Part shown: one piece after another, positions 21,587 to 31,171 of the stretch
Numbering within the stretch: the stretch's first letter is position 1
How the letters are laid out: every line of letters begins with the position of its first letter
From: Pseudomonas furukawaii
GTDB taxonomy: Bacteria > Pseudomonadota > Gammaproteobacteria > Pseudomonadales > Pseudomonadaceae
Direction of reading: 5' to 3'
Length of the DNA stretch: 64,000 nucleotides
Assembly (NCBI RefSeq): GCF_002355475.1
Contig: NZ_AP014862.1
Location: 806,001-870,000 of the forward strand
Position numbers and translations under genes: made by a program
The notes under the pieces: generated by a model
Seen by the model: only the letters and a program-made list of their open reading frames with translations
What the model was told of the DNA's origin: nothing
The model's database searches: none

Positions 21587-23983
21587 ATGCGTATCCTCCT
21601 TCTCCTATTCCTGTGCCTGGTTGCGACCCTGTCCCGCGCCGTGACCTTCGACGAGCAGACCCGCAGCCTGCCGTTGGGGCTGCATATGGACGTGTTCGAG
21701 GACGTGCGCGGCGACGCCCGCATCGACGACATCATCTCCCCGGCCCTGCAGACCAGCTTCCGCCGCAGCGACAAGCCCGTGCTCAACGCCGGCTACTCAC
21801 GCTCGGTGTTCTGGCTGCGGGTCGACCTCGAATATCGCCCGCTCGAGCGGGGCGGCCTGCAGAACTGGTTGCTGGAGCTGGCCTACCCGCCCCTCGATCA
21901 CCTGGACCTCTACCTGCCGGATGGCCAGGGCGACTACAGGCTCGCCCAGCGCACCGGCGATGCCTTGCCCTTCTCCAGCCGGCAGATCAAGCAGAACAGC
22001 TACCTCTTCAACGTCGACCTGCAACCCAACCAGAAGAAGCGCCTCTACCTGCGCCTGCAGAGCGAAGGCTCCATCCAGGCGCCGCTGACCCTCTGGTCGC
22101 CCCAGGCCTACCTGGAGGAGCAGCCGGAGCGCATCTACGTCCTCGGCATCATCTATGGCGTGCTGCTGGTGATGCTGGTCTACAACCTCTTCATCTATCT
22201 CAGCGTCCGCGACACCAGTTACCTCTACTACATCCTCTATATCGGCTCGTTCGGGCTCTACCAGATCTCGGTGAACGGTGCGGGCATCCAGTACTTCTGG
22301 CCGGACCACCCCTGGTGGGCCAATGCCGCCACCCCCTTCCTGATCGGCTCGGCGGCGCTGTTCGGCTGCCAGTTCGCCCGCAGCTTCCTGCACACCGCCG
22401 ACCACAGTCCCTGGATGGATCGCACCCTGCTGGTGCTGATGGCGGTGGGTGCGCTGACCATGGTCCTGGCGCTGACCGCCAGTTACGGCGTCGCCCTGCG
22501 CCTGGCCACCTCCCTGGCGCTGATCTTCACCGTGGCGATCTTCTCCGCCGGCGTGCTCGCCTGGCTGCGGGGCATGCGCGTCGCGCGCTACTTCATCATC
22601 GCCTGGACCGCCTTCCTGCTGGGGGGCGCCGTCAACACCCTGATGGTGCTCGGCTACCTGCCCAATATCTTCCTCACCATGTACGCCAGCCAGATCGGCT
22701 CGGCGCTGGAGGTCGGACTGCTGTCCCTGGCGCTTGCCGACCGCATCAACGCCATGAAGGAGGAGCGTGCCCGCATCCTCCAGGACGCGAGCCGCAAGCT
22801 GGAAGCGCTGAACCAGGAGCTGGCAAACAGCAACCGCCTGAAGGACGAATTCCTCGCCACCGTCACCCACGAACTGCGCACCCCGATGAACGGCGTGATC
22901 GGCTCCCTGGAGCTGATGCAGACCCTCTCCCTGGACGACGAACTGGAGCAGTACCAGCGCACGGCATCCGGTTCGGCACGGGACATGATGCGCCTGGTGA
23001 ACGACATCCTCGCCATGACCGAACTGCAGGCCGGCAAGCTCTACCCTCGACGGGAGCCTTTCAGCCTGCGGGGCATGCTGGACAGCCTGCGCGCCCAGTT
23101 CGAACCCCGGGCGACGGAGAAGGGGCTGGCCTTCGAGCTCAGCTTCGACCACAAGCTGCCGGATACCCTGGAAGGCGATTCCGGCAAGCTGGCCCAGGCC
23201 CTGGGCTACCTGCTGGACAACGCCATCAAGTTCACCCCCCGGGGCCGCGTCGGCCTCAGCGTCAGCGGCCAGGAGACGGAGGCCGGCGGCCTGGCCCTGA
23301 GCATCCAGGTGAGTGACACCGGCATCGGCTTCGTCACCCCGCCGGACGGCCTGCTGTACCGGCGCTTCTACCAGCTGGACGGTTCCATGACCCGTGAGTA
23401 CGGCGGCCTGGGCATCGGCCTCGCCCTCAGCCAGCAACTGGTGGCCCTGCTCGGTGGCGCCCTGTCCCATCAGTCCAGGCCCGGTCATGGCAGCACCTTC
23501 ACCCTCGACCTGGCCTTCTCGCTTCCCGTCCAGGCCCGGGCCGTGCCCATGCGTCGCCCCGGAGGCCAGCCGGTGCGCCGGCCGGATCAGTGCACCGTGC
23601 TGGTGGTGGAGGACAATGCCATCAACCAGCTGGTCACTCGAGGCATGCTGCTCAAGCTCGGCTACCGCGTCGTCACCGCCGACAACGGGGCCGAAGCCCT
23701 GGAGCAGATTCGCCGGGAGCCGGTGGACGCCGTGCTGCTGGACTGCCAGATGCCGGTGATGGACGGGTTCGCCACCTGCCGCGCGCTTCGGGCCATGCCC
23801 GGTTGCGCGGAGCTGCCGGTGCTGGCCATCACCGCCCACAGCCACAGCGGCGATCGCGAGCGCTGCCTGGCGGCGGGCATGAGCGACTACCTGGCCAAGC
23901 CGGTGAAGTTCGAGGAGCTGCGCAGCCTGCTCCATGACTGGCTGCTGTGCCGCCCCGTCGCGGCGGTTCGCTCCCTCAGCTGA
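21587..23983 (+). CDS. ladS: LadS-type hybrid sensor kinase (7TMR-DISM, HisKA, HATPase, receiver)
   Basis: 798 residues from MRILLLLFLCLVATLSRAV. Order: signal peptide; periplasmic 7TMR-DISMED2 domain (about 30-175); seven membrane helices (about 180-390, e.g. IYVLGIIYGVLLVMLVYNLF); coiled coil; HisKA with FLATVTHELRTPMNGVIGS; HATPase with LLDNAIKFTPRG, VSDTGIGF and YGGLGIGLALS; C-terminal receiver with VLVVEDNAINQ, LLDCQMPVMDG and YLAKPVKFEEL. No Hpt domain. P. aeruginosa LadS has this architecture and sits next to thiD, and is known to feed the GacS/GacA-Rsm pathway in response to calcium, favouring biofilm over acute virulence. Divergent from thiD. Confidence 0.92.
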   Translation: MRILLLLFLCLVATLSRAVTFDEQTRSLPLGLHMDVFEDVRGDARIDDIISPALQTSFRRSDKPVLNAGYSRSVFWLRVDLEYRPLERGGLQNWLLELAYPPLDHLDLYLPDGQGDYRLAQRTGDALPFSSRQIKQNSYLFNVDLQPNQKKRLYLRLQSEGSIQAPLTLWSPQAYLEEQPERIYVLGIIYGVLLVMLVYNLFIYLSVRDTSYLYYILYIGSFGLYQISVNGAGIQYFWPDHPWWANAATPFLIGSAALFGCQFARSFLHTADHSPWMDRTLLVLMAVGALTMVLALTASYGVALRLATSLALIFTVAIFSAGVLAWLRGMRVARYFIIAWTAFLLGGAVNTLMVLGYLPNIFLTMYASQIGSALEVGLLSLALADRINAMKEERARILQDASRKLEALNQELANSNRLKDEFLATVTHELRTPMNGVIGSLELMQTLSLDDELEQYQRTASGSARDMMRLVNDILAMTELQAGKLYPRREPFSLRGMLDSLRAQFEPRATEKGLAFELSFDHKLPDTLEGDSGKLAQALGYLLDNAIKFTPRGRVGLSVSGQETEAGGLALSIQVSDTGIGFVTPPDGLLYRRFYQLDGSMTREYGGLGIGLALSQQLVALLGGALSHQSRPGHGSTFTLDLAFSLPVQARAVPMRRPGGQPVRRPDQCTVLVVEDNAINQLVTRGMLLKLGYRVVTADNGAEALEQIRREPVDAVLLDCQMPVMDGFATCRALRAMPGCAELPVLAITAHSHSGDRERCLAAGMSDYLAKPVKFEELRSLLHDWLLCRPVAAVRSLS

Positions 23984-24059
23984 GGCACCTTCTCGCAGGC
24001 CGGAACGCGGCGGCATTAATGCCATCCTTCGCGGCACCTCTCCCGCTTTCTGCAACCTC

Positions 24060-24097
24060 TGAATCCTGATTCACTAAAAACAGTGAACCGGGATTCA
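24060..24097. promoter_or_regulatory. Tandem palindromic operator upstream of the TetR gene
   Basis: Two related 14-bp palindromes, TGAATCCTGATTCA (24060-24073) and TGAACCGGGATTCA (24084-24097), lie 24 bp apart, ending 4 nt before the tetR ATG. Together they also form a 16+16 inverted repeat with two mismatches. This is the size and place expected for TetR dimer sites that repress their own promoter. Confidence 0.7.
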
Positions 24098-24101
24098 GAC
24101 C

Positions 24102-24749
24102 ATGGCCTACCGCACCACCGCCGCACGGCTCGACCGTGACCAGTCGCTGCGCAACCGCATCCTCGCCTGCGCCCATGCCCGGGTGGTGGACGGGGGATTC
24201 GCCGCCCTGACCATGCAGGCCCTGGCCGAAGACGCCGGCATCGCCACCGGCAGCCTCTACCGCCATTTCGGCAACAAGGGCGAGCTGGCCGCCGAGGTCT
24301 TCGCCCGTGCCAGCCAGCAGGAAGTCGACAGCCTGGCCACTGTCCTGCGGGGCGATGGCAGTGCAGCCGAGCGCCTGGCCCGGGGGTTGCGCCAGTTCGC
24401 GGCGCGGGCCTGGAACAGCCGTCGCCTGGCCTTCGCCCTGATCGCCGAGCCGGTGGACCCCGAAGTGGACGAGCAGCGCCTGCTCTACCGCGAGGCCTAT
24501 GCGGAGCTTTTCGAACGATTGCTTGAAGAGGGACGCGACCGTGGCGAGTTCCAGGTGCCCTCCATCCCCCTGACCGCCGCCTGCCTGGTAGGTGCCATCG
24601 CCGAGTCGCTGGTGGGACCGCTGTCGCCTCCGGCCCGCGCCTTGCGCGAAGCCGGGCATCGGGCGGACGACCTCGACAGCGTCTGCGACAACCTCGTGAC
24701 CTTCTGCCTGCGCGCCCTGGGCGCCGGCCAACCTGCCCTGGAGAACTGA
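24102..24749 (+). CDS. TetR/AcrR family transcriptional regulator
   Basis: 215 residues. The N-terminal helix-turn-helix is clear: LRNRILACAHARVVDGGFAALTMQALAEDAGIATGSLYRHFGNKGELAAEVFARA, with the conserved GxLYxHFxxK. The C-terminal ligand domain (about 80-210) is family-specific and does not reveal the ligand. It is 1 nt upstream of the acyl-CoA dehydrogenase gene, so they are cotranscribed and probably both controlled from the palindromic operator just before this gene. An acyl-CoA or a fatty/branched acid is a reasonable inducer guess from context only. Confidence 0.9.
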   Translation: MAYRTTAARLDRDQSLRNRILACAHARVVDGGFAALTMQALAEDAGIATGSLYRHFGNKGELAAEVFARASQQEVDSLATVLRGDGSAAERLARGLRQFAARAWNSRRLAFALIAEPVDPEVDEQRLLYREAYAELFERLLEEGRDRGEFQVPSIPLTAACLVGAIAESLVGPLSPPARALREAGHRADDLDSVCDNLVTFCLRALGAGQPALEN

Positions 24750-24750
24750 A

Positions 24751-26400
24751 ATGAGCCTGCACGCATCCGCCGAAACCCATGAAGTCTTCAACCAGGTGCC
24801 GCCGCTGGAAGGCGCCAACCTCTACCGCGTCGATCTGCCCTTGCAGGAGTGGGTGCGCCGTTACCAGGGCGGTTGGGCCGAGGAACGGCTGGAAACCTAC
24901 GGCGCCCTGGCCGGTGGGCCCCTGATGGTGGCGGGCTTCCTCGCCAACGAGAACAAGCCGGTGTTCAAGAGCCACGACCGCTATGGCCATCGCATCGACC
25001 TGGTGGAGTTCCACCCGGCCTACCACGAGCTCATGGGCGCCGCCATCGCCCACGGCATCCCCACCTCGCCCTGGACCGCCCCCCGCGCGGGCGCCCACGT
25101 GGCGCGGGCCGGCATGAGCTACCTGCACAGCCAGGCCGAGGCCGGGAGCGGCTGCCCGCTGACCATGACCTTCGCCAGCGTGCCGGCCCTGCGCCTGCAG
25201 CCCGAGGTCGCCGACCAGTGGCTGCCGAAGATCCTTTCCACCGAGTACGACCCCCGCAACCTGCCCATGGAGCAGAAGACCGGCCTGACCATCGGCATGG
25301 CCATGACCGAGAAGCAGGGCGGCACCGATGTCCGCGCCAACACCACCCGCGCCCATCCGGTGGGGATCCCCGGGCCGGGGCAGGCCTATGAACTGGTGGG
25401 CCACAAATGGTTCTGCTCGGCCCCCATGTGCGACGCCTTCCTGACCCTGGCCTACACCGACAAGGGCCTGTCCTGCTTCCTCCTGCCCCGGCACCGCCCG
25501 GATGGCCGCCGCAATGAGTTCTACATCCAGCGCCTGAAGAACAAGCTGGGCAACTGGTCCAATGCCTCCAGCGAAGTGGAGTACCGCGGCGCCCTGGCCT
25601 GGATGGTGGGGGAAGAAGGGCGCGGCGTGCCCACCATCATCGAAATGGTCGCGCTGACCCGCTTCGACTGCATGATCGGCTCCAGCGCCCTCATGCGTCA
25701 GGCCCTGACCCAGGCCGCCCACCATTGCGCCCACCGCAAGGTCGGCGGCCGCGTGCTGGCCGAACAGCCCCTGATGCAGAACGTCCTGGCCGACCTCGCG
25801 CTGGAAAGCGAGGCCGCCCTGGCCCTGACCCTGCGCATGGGCCGGGCCCTGGACAACGCCCATGACGAGCAGGAGGACAGGTTCGCCCGCCTGGTGACGG
25901 CGGTGGGCAAGTACTGGATCTGCAAGCGCGCCCCCGCGATGATCAACGAGGCCGCCGAGTGCCTGGGCGGCGCCGGCTACGTCGAGGACAGCATCCTGCC
26001 ACGCCTCTACCGCGAAGCCCCGGTCAACTCCACCTGGGAAGGGTCGGGCAACGTGCAGTGCCTGGACGTGCTGCGGGCCCTGTCCAAGGAGCCCGGCGTA
26101 CTCGACGCGCTGTTCGCCGAACTCGGCGACGGCCACGGCGATGCGCGCCTGGCGGGCTTCATCGGCAAGCTGAAGCAGGGCTTCGCCGACACCGGCGACA
26201 TCCAGTACCGCGCCCGCCAACTGACCGAGGACGTGGCCGTGGCGCTGCAGGCCAAGCTGCTGCTGGAGGCCGGAAACGCCACGGTATCCGATGTCTTCAT
26301 CGCCAGCCGGCTGGAGGGGCACGGCCGCGTCTACGGCACCCTGCCACGGGGAGTCGATGTCGAGGCGCTGCTGGCCCGCAGCACGCCGCACCTGGTTTGA
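24751..26400 (+). CDS. AidB-like acyl-CoA dehydrogenase
   Basis: 549 residues, close to E. coli AidB (541) and longer than ordinary acyl-CoA dehydrogenases (about 380). FAD and substrate segments: GLTIGMAMTEKQGGTDVRANTT, HKWFCSAPMCDAFLTLA, ARLVTAVGKYWICKRAPAMINEAAECLGGAGYVEDS, and the Glu-containing LYREAPVNSTWEGSGNV typical of the AidB group. AidB binds DNA and protects against alkylation in E. coli, but Pseudomonas homologues next to TetR genes may serve acyl-CoA oxidation. The specific substrate is not visible. It forms a two-gene operon with the TetR gene. Confidence 0.9.
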   Translation: MSLHASAETHEVFNQVPPLEGANLYRVDLPLQEWVRRYQGGWAEERLETYGALAGGPLMVAGFLANENKPVFKSHDRYGHRIDLVEFHPAYHELMGAAIAHGIPTSPWTAPRAGAHVARAGMSYLHSQAEAGSGCPLTMTFASVPALRLQPEVADQWLPKILSTEYDPRNLPMEQKTGLTIGMAMTEKQGGTDVRANTTRAHPVGIPGPGQAYELVGHKWFCSAPMCDAFLTLAYTDKGLSCFLLPRHRPDGRRNEFYIQRLKNKLGNWSNASSEVEYRGALAWMVGEEGRGVPTIIEMVALTRFDCMIGSSALMRQALTQAAHHCAHRKVGGRVLAEQPLMQNVLADLALESEAALALTLRMGRALDNAHDEQEDRFARLVTAVGKYWICKRAPAMINEAAECLGGAGYVEDSILPRLYREAPVNSTWEGSGNVQCLDVLRALSKEPGVLDALFAELGDGHGDARLAGFIGKLKQGFADTGDIQYRARQLTEDVAVALQAKLLLEAGNATVSDVFIASRLEGHGRVYGTLPRGVDVEALLARSTPHLV

Positions 26401-26469
26401 GTCCATGCCGGCTGGTTCCCGGGCGATTCCGCTGTTCTTTGTGCAGCCGCGACGTTAATGTTGCCGCCG

Positions 26470-26641
26470 ATGGTTCCGACCCCCGAGGTCGGTGAAAAGG
26501 GAACAGGGTGAGGCCTCGCAAGGGCCGATTCCCTGGCTGCCCCCGCAACTGTAAGCGGCGCACGATGCCCAACATGCCACTGGCCAGCCGGCCGGGAAGG
26601 CGGGCGAAGTACCAAGCCGCGAGCCAGGAGACCTGCCATCG
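26470..26641 (+). promoter_or_regulatory. Cobalamin (B12) riboswitch
   Basis: Core elements appear in order: GGTGAAAAGGGAACAGGGTGAG, CCCCCGCAACTGTAAGCGG, GCCACTGGCCAGCCGGCCGGGAAGG (the GCCACTG and GGGAAGG parts), and the B12 box AGCCAGGAGACCTGCC at 26622-26637. It lies 62 nt upstream of the CbiM-like gene. A perfect CACCGCGCGGTG palindrome (26672-26683) just before the AAAGGA ribosome site may be part of the translational switch. When B12 is plentiful, expression of the downstream gene should fall. Confidence 0.95.
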
Positions 26642-26702
26642 TCACCGGGCCCAGCCCCCAACTCATCAGGTCACCGCGCGGTGGGCGCGGAAAGGAACCG
26701 AT

Positions 26703-27383
26703 ATGCACATCGAACCCGGCGTCGTCGAAGGCGCCAAGCTCTTCCTCAGCTATGCAACTGCCGTGGCCGGTCTCGGCCTGACGGCGAAACTCGCCCGTGA
26801 CGCGGTGCGCGAGAACGGCGGCGTCGCCGCCCTGGCGCTGCGCAGCCTGCTCACCACCGCCCTGGTGTTCGGTTTCTTCGAGGTCCTGCCGCACCATCCG
26901 GTGGGCGTCTCGGAGGTTCACCTGATCCTCGGCTCCACCCTGCTGCTGATGTTCGGCGCCGGCGCCACCGCCATCGGCCTGGCCGCCGGCCTGTTGATCC
27001 AGGGCCTGTTCTTCGCGCCCTTCGACCTGCCGCAGTACGGCATGAACGTGACCACCCTGCTGGTGCCGCTCTGGGGCATCCATGAACTGGCCAGGCGCAT
27101 CATTCCCGCGCGTACCGCCTATGTGGACACCTCCTACAAGCAGGCCCTGGCGCTGTCCACCGCCTACCAGGGCGGCATCGTCGCCTGGGTCGCCTTCTGG
27201 GCCTTCTACGGCCACGGCTTCAGCGCCGAGAACCTGGCGTCCGTGGGCAGCTTCGGCCTCGCCTACATGAGCGTGGTGCTGGTGGAACCGCTGATCGACC
27301 TCGGCGTGCTGGCCGCCGCCAAGTCCCTGACCCGCTACAGCCAGGGCCCGCTGTTCAACGTCCGCCTGCACCAGCCGGCCTGA
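26703..27383 (+). CDS. CbiM-like membrane permease component under B12 control
   Basis: 226 residues starting MHIEPGVVEGAKLFLSYATA; AAAGGA sits 6 nt upstream. The Met-His start echoes the N-terminal metal ligands of CbiM (MHI). About six hydrophobic segments follow (TALVFGFFEVLPHH, LILGSTLLLMFGAGATAIGLAAGLLIQGLFFAPF, VTTLLVPLWGIHELAR, GGIVAWVAFWAFYG). Members of this family are annotated as energy-coupling-factor permease/CbiM proteins for cobalt uptake. No CbiN, CbiQ or CbiO partner is next to it here. Cobalt or a B12 precursor is the likely cargo by context (B12 riboswitch); transport itself is inferred. Confidence 0.78.
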   Translation: MHIEPGVVEGAKLFLSYATAVAGLGLTAKLARDAVRENGGVAALALRSLLTTALVFGFFEVLPHHPVGVSEVHLILGSTLLLMFGAGATAIGLAAGLLIQGLFFAPFDLPQYGMNVTTLLVPLWGIHELARRIIPARTAYVDTSYKQALALSTAYQGGIVAWVAFWAFYGHGFSAENLASVGSFGLAYMSVVLVEPLIDLGVLAAAKSLTRYSQGPLFNVRLHQPA

Positions 27384-27390
27384 CGATTCC

Positions 27391-27426
27391 GCCCGGCGGC
27401 CAGGCCGCCGGGCACTTCGCGTTTTT
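27391..27426 (+). terminator. Terminator after the CbiM-like gene
   Basis: The stem GCCCGGCGG / CCGCCGGGC with a 5-nt loop starts 8 nt after the stop and is followed by ACTTCGCGTTTTT. The T run is separated from the stem by 8 nt, so strength is moderate. Confidence 0.55.
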
Positions 27427-27501
27427 CGTCGCCTTCCAGGCTGGTCGCGCCGCGTTTGCATGGCGCAAGATAGGGCCGAGTCCCCTGCCAGGAAGCAGAC
27501 C

Positions 27502-28977
27502 GTGAGCAGTCCATCGTTCAGCGAATTCGTCGTTGCCGCCACCGCCGAGGAGGCCGTCGACCGCCTCGCCGCCCTCTACCAGCACGCCACCCAGTCCCTC
27601 AGCCAGGCCCTCAAGCGCTATATCAAGGAACGGACCCTGCCCAGCGCCGCCGAGCGGGCGCTGTTCCGCTATCCCGAGCTACGGGTCACCTACCACTGCC
27701 AGGGCGAGGTCCCCAGCACCGTGCGGGCCTACGCCAAGGTCCAGGTGCCCGGCACCTACAGCGTCACCGTCACCCAGCCCGCGTCATTCCGGGGCTATCT
27801 GCTGGACCAGCTGTCGCCGCTGATGGCGGATTACACCGTCACCGTGGAAGTCGGCGTCAGCCAGCAGAACATTCCCTATCCCTATGTGGTGGAGCAGGGC
27901 GACGAGCTGGCCGGCTCCGGGGTGACCGCCGCCGAGCTGGCGCGGGTCTTTCCCAGCACCGATCTCTCCGCCGCCAGCGACGGCGTGGCCGACGGCCTGC
28001 ACGACTGGGACAACGTCGACCTGATGCCCCTGGCCCTGTTCGACGCCGCGCGGGTGGATTTCTCGCTGCGCCGCCTGGTGCACTACACCGGCAGCGACTG
28101 GCGCCATGTGCAACCCTGGATCCTGCTGACCAACTACCATCGCTACGTCGACCAGTTCATTCGCCACGGCCTTGACCAGTTGCGCGAGGACCCGCGCTTC
28201 CTGCGCATGGTGCTGCCGGGCAACGTGGTGGTGGAGCGGGGCATGGACGAAGGCGAGATGCAGGCGATCATCGACGGCGTGGTCTGGCACCGTTACCAGA
28301 TGCCGGCTTACCACCTGCAGGCCGCCGATGGCCATGGCGTCACCCTGGTGAACATCGGCGTCGGCCCGTCCAACGCGAAGAACATCACCGACCACCTGGC
28401 GGTGCTGCGCCCCCATTGCTGGCTGATGATCGGTCACTGCGGCGGCCTGCGGCAGTCGCAGACCATCGGCGACTACGTGCTGGCCCATGCCTACATGCGC
28501 CGTGACGGCATCCTCGACCGGGTGCTGCCGCCGAACATCCCGCTGCCGGCCCTGGCGGAGGTCCAGCAGGCCCTGCAGGAAGCCGCCGCCCTGGTGACCG
28601 GTGAGCGGGGCGAAGACCTCAAGCGCCGCCTGCGCACCGGCACCGTGCTGACCTACGACGACCGCAACTGGGAGCTGCGCTGGGCCCAGGAGCGGCCGCT
28701 GATCAACCTGTCCCGGGCGGTGGCGGTGGACATGGAGAGCGGCACCATCGCCGCCCAGGGCTATCGCCTGCGGGTGCCCTACGGCACCTTGCTGTGCGTG
28801 TCCGACAAGCCCCTGCACAGCGAGATCAAGTTGCCGGGCTCGGCCAGCGCCTTCTACCAGCGGGCGGTGAGCCAGCACCTGCGCATCGGCATCGCCGCCC
28901 TCGACCTGCTGCGTGCCCAGCTCCACTCGCTGCATTCCCGCAAGCTGCGCAGCTTCGACGAGCCGCCGTTCCGTTGA
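27502..28977 (+). CDS. amn: AMP nucleosidase
   Basis: 491 residues with a GTG start ([14 protein letters not shown]) that has AGGA 9 nt upstream; an ATG 42 nt earlier is possible but has no ribosome site. It hydrolyses AMP to adenine and ribose-5-phosphate. E. coli Amn is 484 residues. N-terminal AMN domain segments [12 protein letters not shown] and YPYVVEQGD precede the PNP/UDP phosphorylase-like domain: [56 protein letters not shown], and [33 protein letters not shown]. Convergent with the next gene, 19 nt apart. Confidence 0.95.
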   Translation: MSSPSFSEFVVAATAEEAVDRLAALYQHATQSLSQALKRYIKERTLPSAAERALFRYPELRVTYHCQGEVPSTVRAYAKVQVPGTYSVTVTQPASFRGYLLDQLSPLMADYTVTVEVGVSQQNIPYPYVVEQGDELAGSGVTAAELARVFPSTDLSAASDGVADGLHDWDNVDLMPLALFDAARVDFSLRRLVHYTGSDWRHVQPWILLTNYHRYVDQFIRHGLDQLREDPRFLRMVLPGNVVVERGMDEGEMQAIIDGVVWHRYQMPAYHLQAADGHGVTLVNIGVGPSNAKNITDHLAVLRPHCWLMIGHCGGLRQSQTIGDYVLAHAYMRRDGILDRVLPPNIPLPALAEVQQALQEAAALVTGERGEDLKRRLRTGTVLTYDDRNWELRWAQERPLINLSRAVAVDMESGTIAAQGYRLRVPYGTLLCVSDKPLHSEIKLPGSASAFYQRAVSQHLRIGIAALDLLRAQLHSLHSRKLRSFDEPPFR

Positions 28978-28996
28978 GTCCGGTGGTGCGCCCCGC

Positions 28997-30064
28997 TCAG
29001 TCGGCGGTGCGCGCCACTTCGGTGTCCAGCGGCGGAACCTGCCACTGGAAGCCAGGCGTCGGCACCCGGAAAACCTCCGGGTCCACCTGGTGGTCGGCCA
29101 GGGCGCGGGCCAGGTCCCGGGGCGGGGCGAACTGGCCTTCGTCGGTGAGGTTGAAGGTGCCGAAGTGGATCGCCAGGCTGCTGCGGCAGTCCAGTTGGCG
29201 GTGGGCCTGAACCGCATCGTCCGGGTTCATGTGGTTGTCGCGCATGAACCAGCGCGGCGCGTAGGCGCCGATGGGCAGGGCGGCGAAGCGCATGGGCCCG
29301 AAGCGTTCGCGGATCAGGCGGAACTCCGGCCCCAGGCCGGTATCGCCGGGGAACAGGAAAGGACCGTCCGGGGACTGGATGACGAAGCCCATCCACAGGG
29401 TCTCGTTGGTGTCGCTGCGGATACGCGCCGACCAGTGCTGGACCGGCACCGCGTTCAGGGTCAGCCCGCCCGGCAGTTCCAGGGCTTGCCACCAGTCCAT
29501 CTCCAGCACCCGGGTGAAGCCGGTTTCGCGGATCAATGGCCCGTTGCCCAGGCCGGTGACCACCCGGGCCAGCGGGAAGCGCTCGGCCAGGGCCCGCAGG
29601 CTGTAGAGGTCCAGGTGGTCGTAGTGGTTGTGGCTGACCAGGATCAGGTCGATGGGGGGCAACTGGTCGAGATCCAGGCCGGGGGGATGGTGGCGCCGGG
29701 GCCCGAGGAAGCTCAAGGGGCTGACCCGCTCCGACCAGACCGGATCGGTCAGCACGTTCAGCCCACGATGCTGCAACAGCAGGGTGGCGTGATTGATGTA
29801 GGTGACCCGCAGCTCGTCCCCCTCCACGCGCTCCGGCACATCGGGCGGCGCCTCCGGGCCGGGCTGGTCGATCCAGTCGGCCTGGGTCTCGCGGCTGAAC
29901 TGCCAGCGCAGGAAGTCGCGCAGGTCCTTGTGGGGCTTGGGCTCCAGGTTGTGGAAACGGCGGCCGTCGAAGTGGGCCGTGGTCGGCCCCTGGTAGGGCG
30001 CACGGTGGAGGCCGGCGAGGGTTTTCAGGCTGATCAGCCAGGTGGGGCGCAGGGCACGCGGCAT
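28997..30064 (-). CDS. MBL-fold metal-dependent hydrolase (UlaG/NAPE-PLD-like)
   Basis: 355 residues. The metallo-beta-lactamase fold shows [12 protein letters not shown], the metal-binding motif SHNHYDHLD (HxHxDH), [29 protein letters not shown] (metal-bridging Asp) and [11 protein letters not shown]. This pattern belongs to the branch with UlaG lactonase and NAPE-hydrolysing phospholipase D. No signal peptide is evident. Substrate unknown. It is divergent from rluE. Confidence 0.85.
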   Translation of the reverse strand: MPRALRPTWLISLKTLAGLHRAPYQGPTTAHFDGRRFHNLEPKPHKDLRDFLRWQFSRETQADWIDQPGPEAPPDVPERVEGDELRVTYINHATLLLQHRGLNVLTDPVWSERVSPLSFLGPRRHHPPGLDLDQLPPIDLILVSHNHYDHLDLYSLRALAERFPLARVVTGLGNGPLIRETGFTRVLEMDWWQALELPGGLTLNAVPVQHWSARIRSDTNETLWMGFVIQSPDGPFLFPGDTGLGPEFRLIRERFGPMRFAALPIGAYAPRWFMRDNHMNPDDAVQAHRQLDCRSSLAIHFGTFNLTDEGQFAPPRDLARALADHQVDPEVFRVPTPGFQWQVPPLDTEVARTAD

Positions 30065-30142
30065 GGCGTTCTCTCTTGCGGCAGGATCGGAGTCAACCTA
30101 GCATGCCCGTCCCGTTTCGCGATCCCCAACCCGTATCCAGGC

Positions 30143-30772
30143 ATGTCCCGTCCCCCGCGTCCCGCCCGTTCCCCGTCCCGCAGGCCCGGCGCGGCCCCCC
30201 GCCGCGTGCCCAAGGCGCCGCCCGTGGAGCCGCGCCTGGTGCTGTTCAACAAGCCCTTCGACGTGCTGACCCAGTTCAGTGACGGCGAGGGCCGCGCGAC
30301 CCTCAAGGACTACATCGACATTCCCGGCGTCTACCCCGCCGGACGGCTGGACCGGGACAGCGAAGGCCTGCTGCTGCTGACCAACGACGGTCGCCTGCAG
30401 GCGCGCATCGCCGACCCGAAGCACAAGCTGCCCAAGACCTACTGGGTACAGGTGGAAGGCGAGCCCACCGATGAGCAGTTGCAACGCCTGCGCGACGGCG
30501 TGGAGCTCAACGACGGGCCGACGCTACCGGCCGAGGCGCGACGTCTGGAGGAGCCCCGGCTCTGGGAGCGCGACCCGCCGGTGCGCTTTCGCAAGACCGT
30601 GCCGACCGCCTGGCTGGAGCTGGTGATCCGTGAGGGACGCAACCGCCAGGTGCGGCGCATGACCGCCGCCGTGGGGCTGCCCACACTGCGCCTGGTGCGC
30701 GTCAGGATCGGCCCCTGGAACCTCGATGGGCTGGGGCTAGGTGAGTATCGGGAGGTCCCCGCGACGCTCTGA
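30143..30772 (+). CDS. rluE: 23S rRNA pseudouridine synthase RluE
   Basis: 209 residues, like E. coli RluE (217). After a Pro/Arg-rich tail (about 1-32) the catalytic domain begins [17 protein letters not shown]; the catalytic Asp is in [33 protein letters not shown] and the C-terminal [30 protein letters not shown] complete the RsuA/RluB/E/F signature. It has no S4 domain, as in RluE. RluE modifies U2457. Confidence 0.93.
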   Translation: MSRPPRPARSPSRRPGAAPRRVPKAPPVEPRLVLFNKPFDVLTQFSDGEGRATLKDYIDIPGVYPAGRLDRDSEGLLLLTNDGRLQARIADPKHKLPKTYWVQVEGEPTDEQLQRLRDGVELNDGPTLPAEARRLEEPRLWERDPPVRFRKTVPTAWLELVIREGRNRQVRRMTAAVGLPTLRLVRVRIGPWNLDGLGLGEYREVPATL

Positions 30773-30795
30773 TCCGGGGGCCAAGCCTGGAGGGC

Positions 30796-30999
30796 TCAGA
30801 TGCCTTCGAGGCTGCCGATCACCAGCGTCTTGATCACGAAGCCCAGCACGCCCAGGCCCAGGGCGAGGAACAGGATCATGGTGCCGAAGCGACCCGCCTT
30901 GGACTTCTTTGCCAGGTCCCAGACGATGAAGGCCATGAAGGCCACCAGTACGGCGATCATCGCCGTCATCATCAACTCTTCGAACTTCTCCGGGCTCAT
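30796..30999 (-). CDS. Small membrane protein, DUF2788
   Basis: 67 residues with two hydrophobic segments (MMTAMIAVLVAFMAFIVWDLAKKSKAG and FGTMILFLALGLGVLGFVIKTLVIG). The WDLAKKSKAGRFGT link between them is the conserved core of DUF2788, an inner-membrane family of unknown role in Pseudomonas and relatives. AGGT lies about 7 nt before the ATG. It is convergent with rluE. Confidence 0.82.
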   Translation of the reverse strand: MSPEKFEELMMTAMIAVLVAFMAFIVWDLAKKSKAGRFGTMILFLALGLGVLGFVIKTLVIGSLEGI

Positions 31000-31171
31000 C
31001 GCATACCTCGTGGGCTGATAGAGGCTGCACCCGCCCGGTCATGGGCCGGGCGACAGGCGGGCGGTGCGCTGGAGGTTCCGTGAGCCGAAAGGCTCGTGAG
31101 GGGCAGGGCCACGCGGGGGTACAGCAAAGCGCGGCGATTATACGCCAAGCCTCGTCCCGCGCGAGGGCCGT

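Noticed and set aside
28913-30142. Long N-terminal extension in frame with rluE
   Set aside because: It runs antisense to the MBL-fold gene and into amn; RluE similarity begins at 30143.
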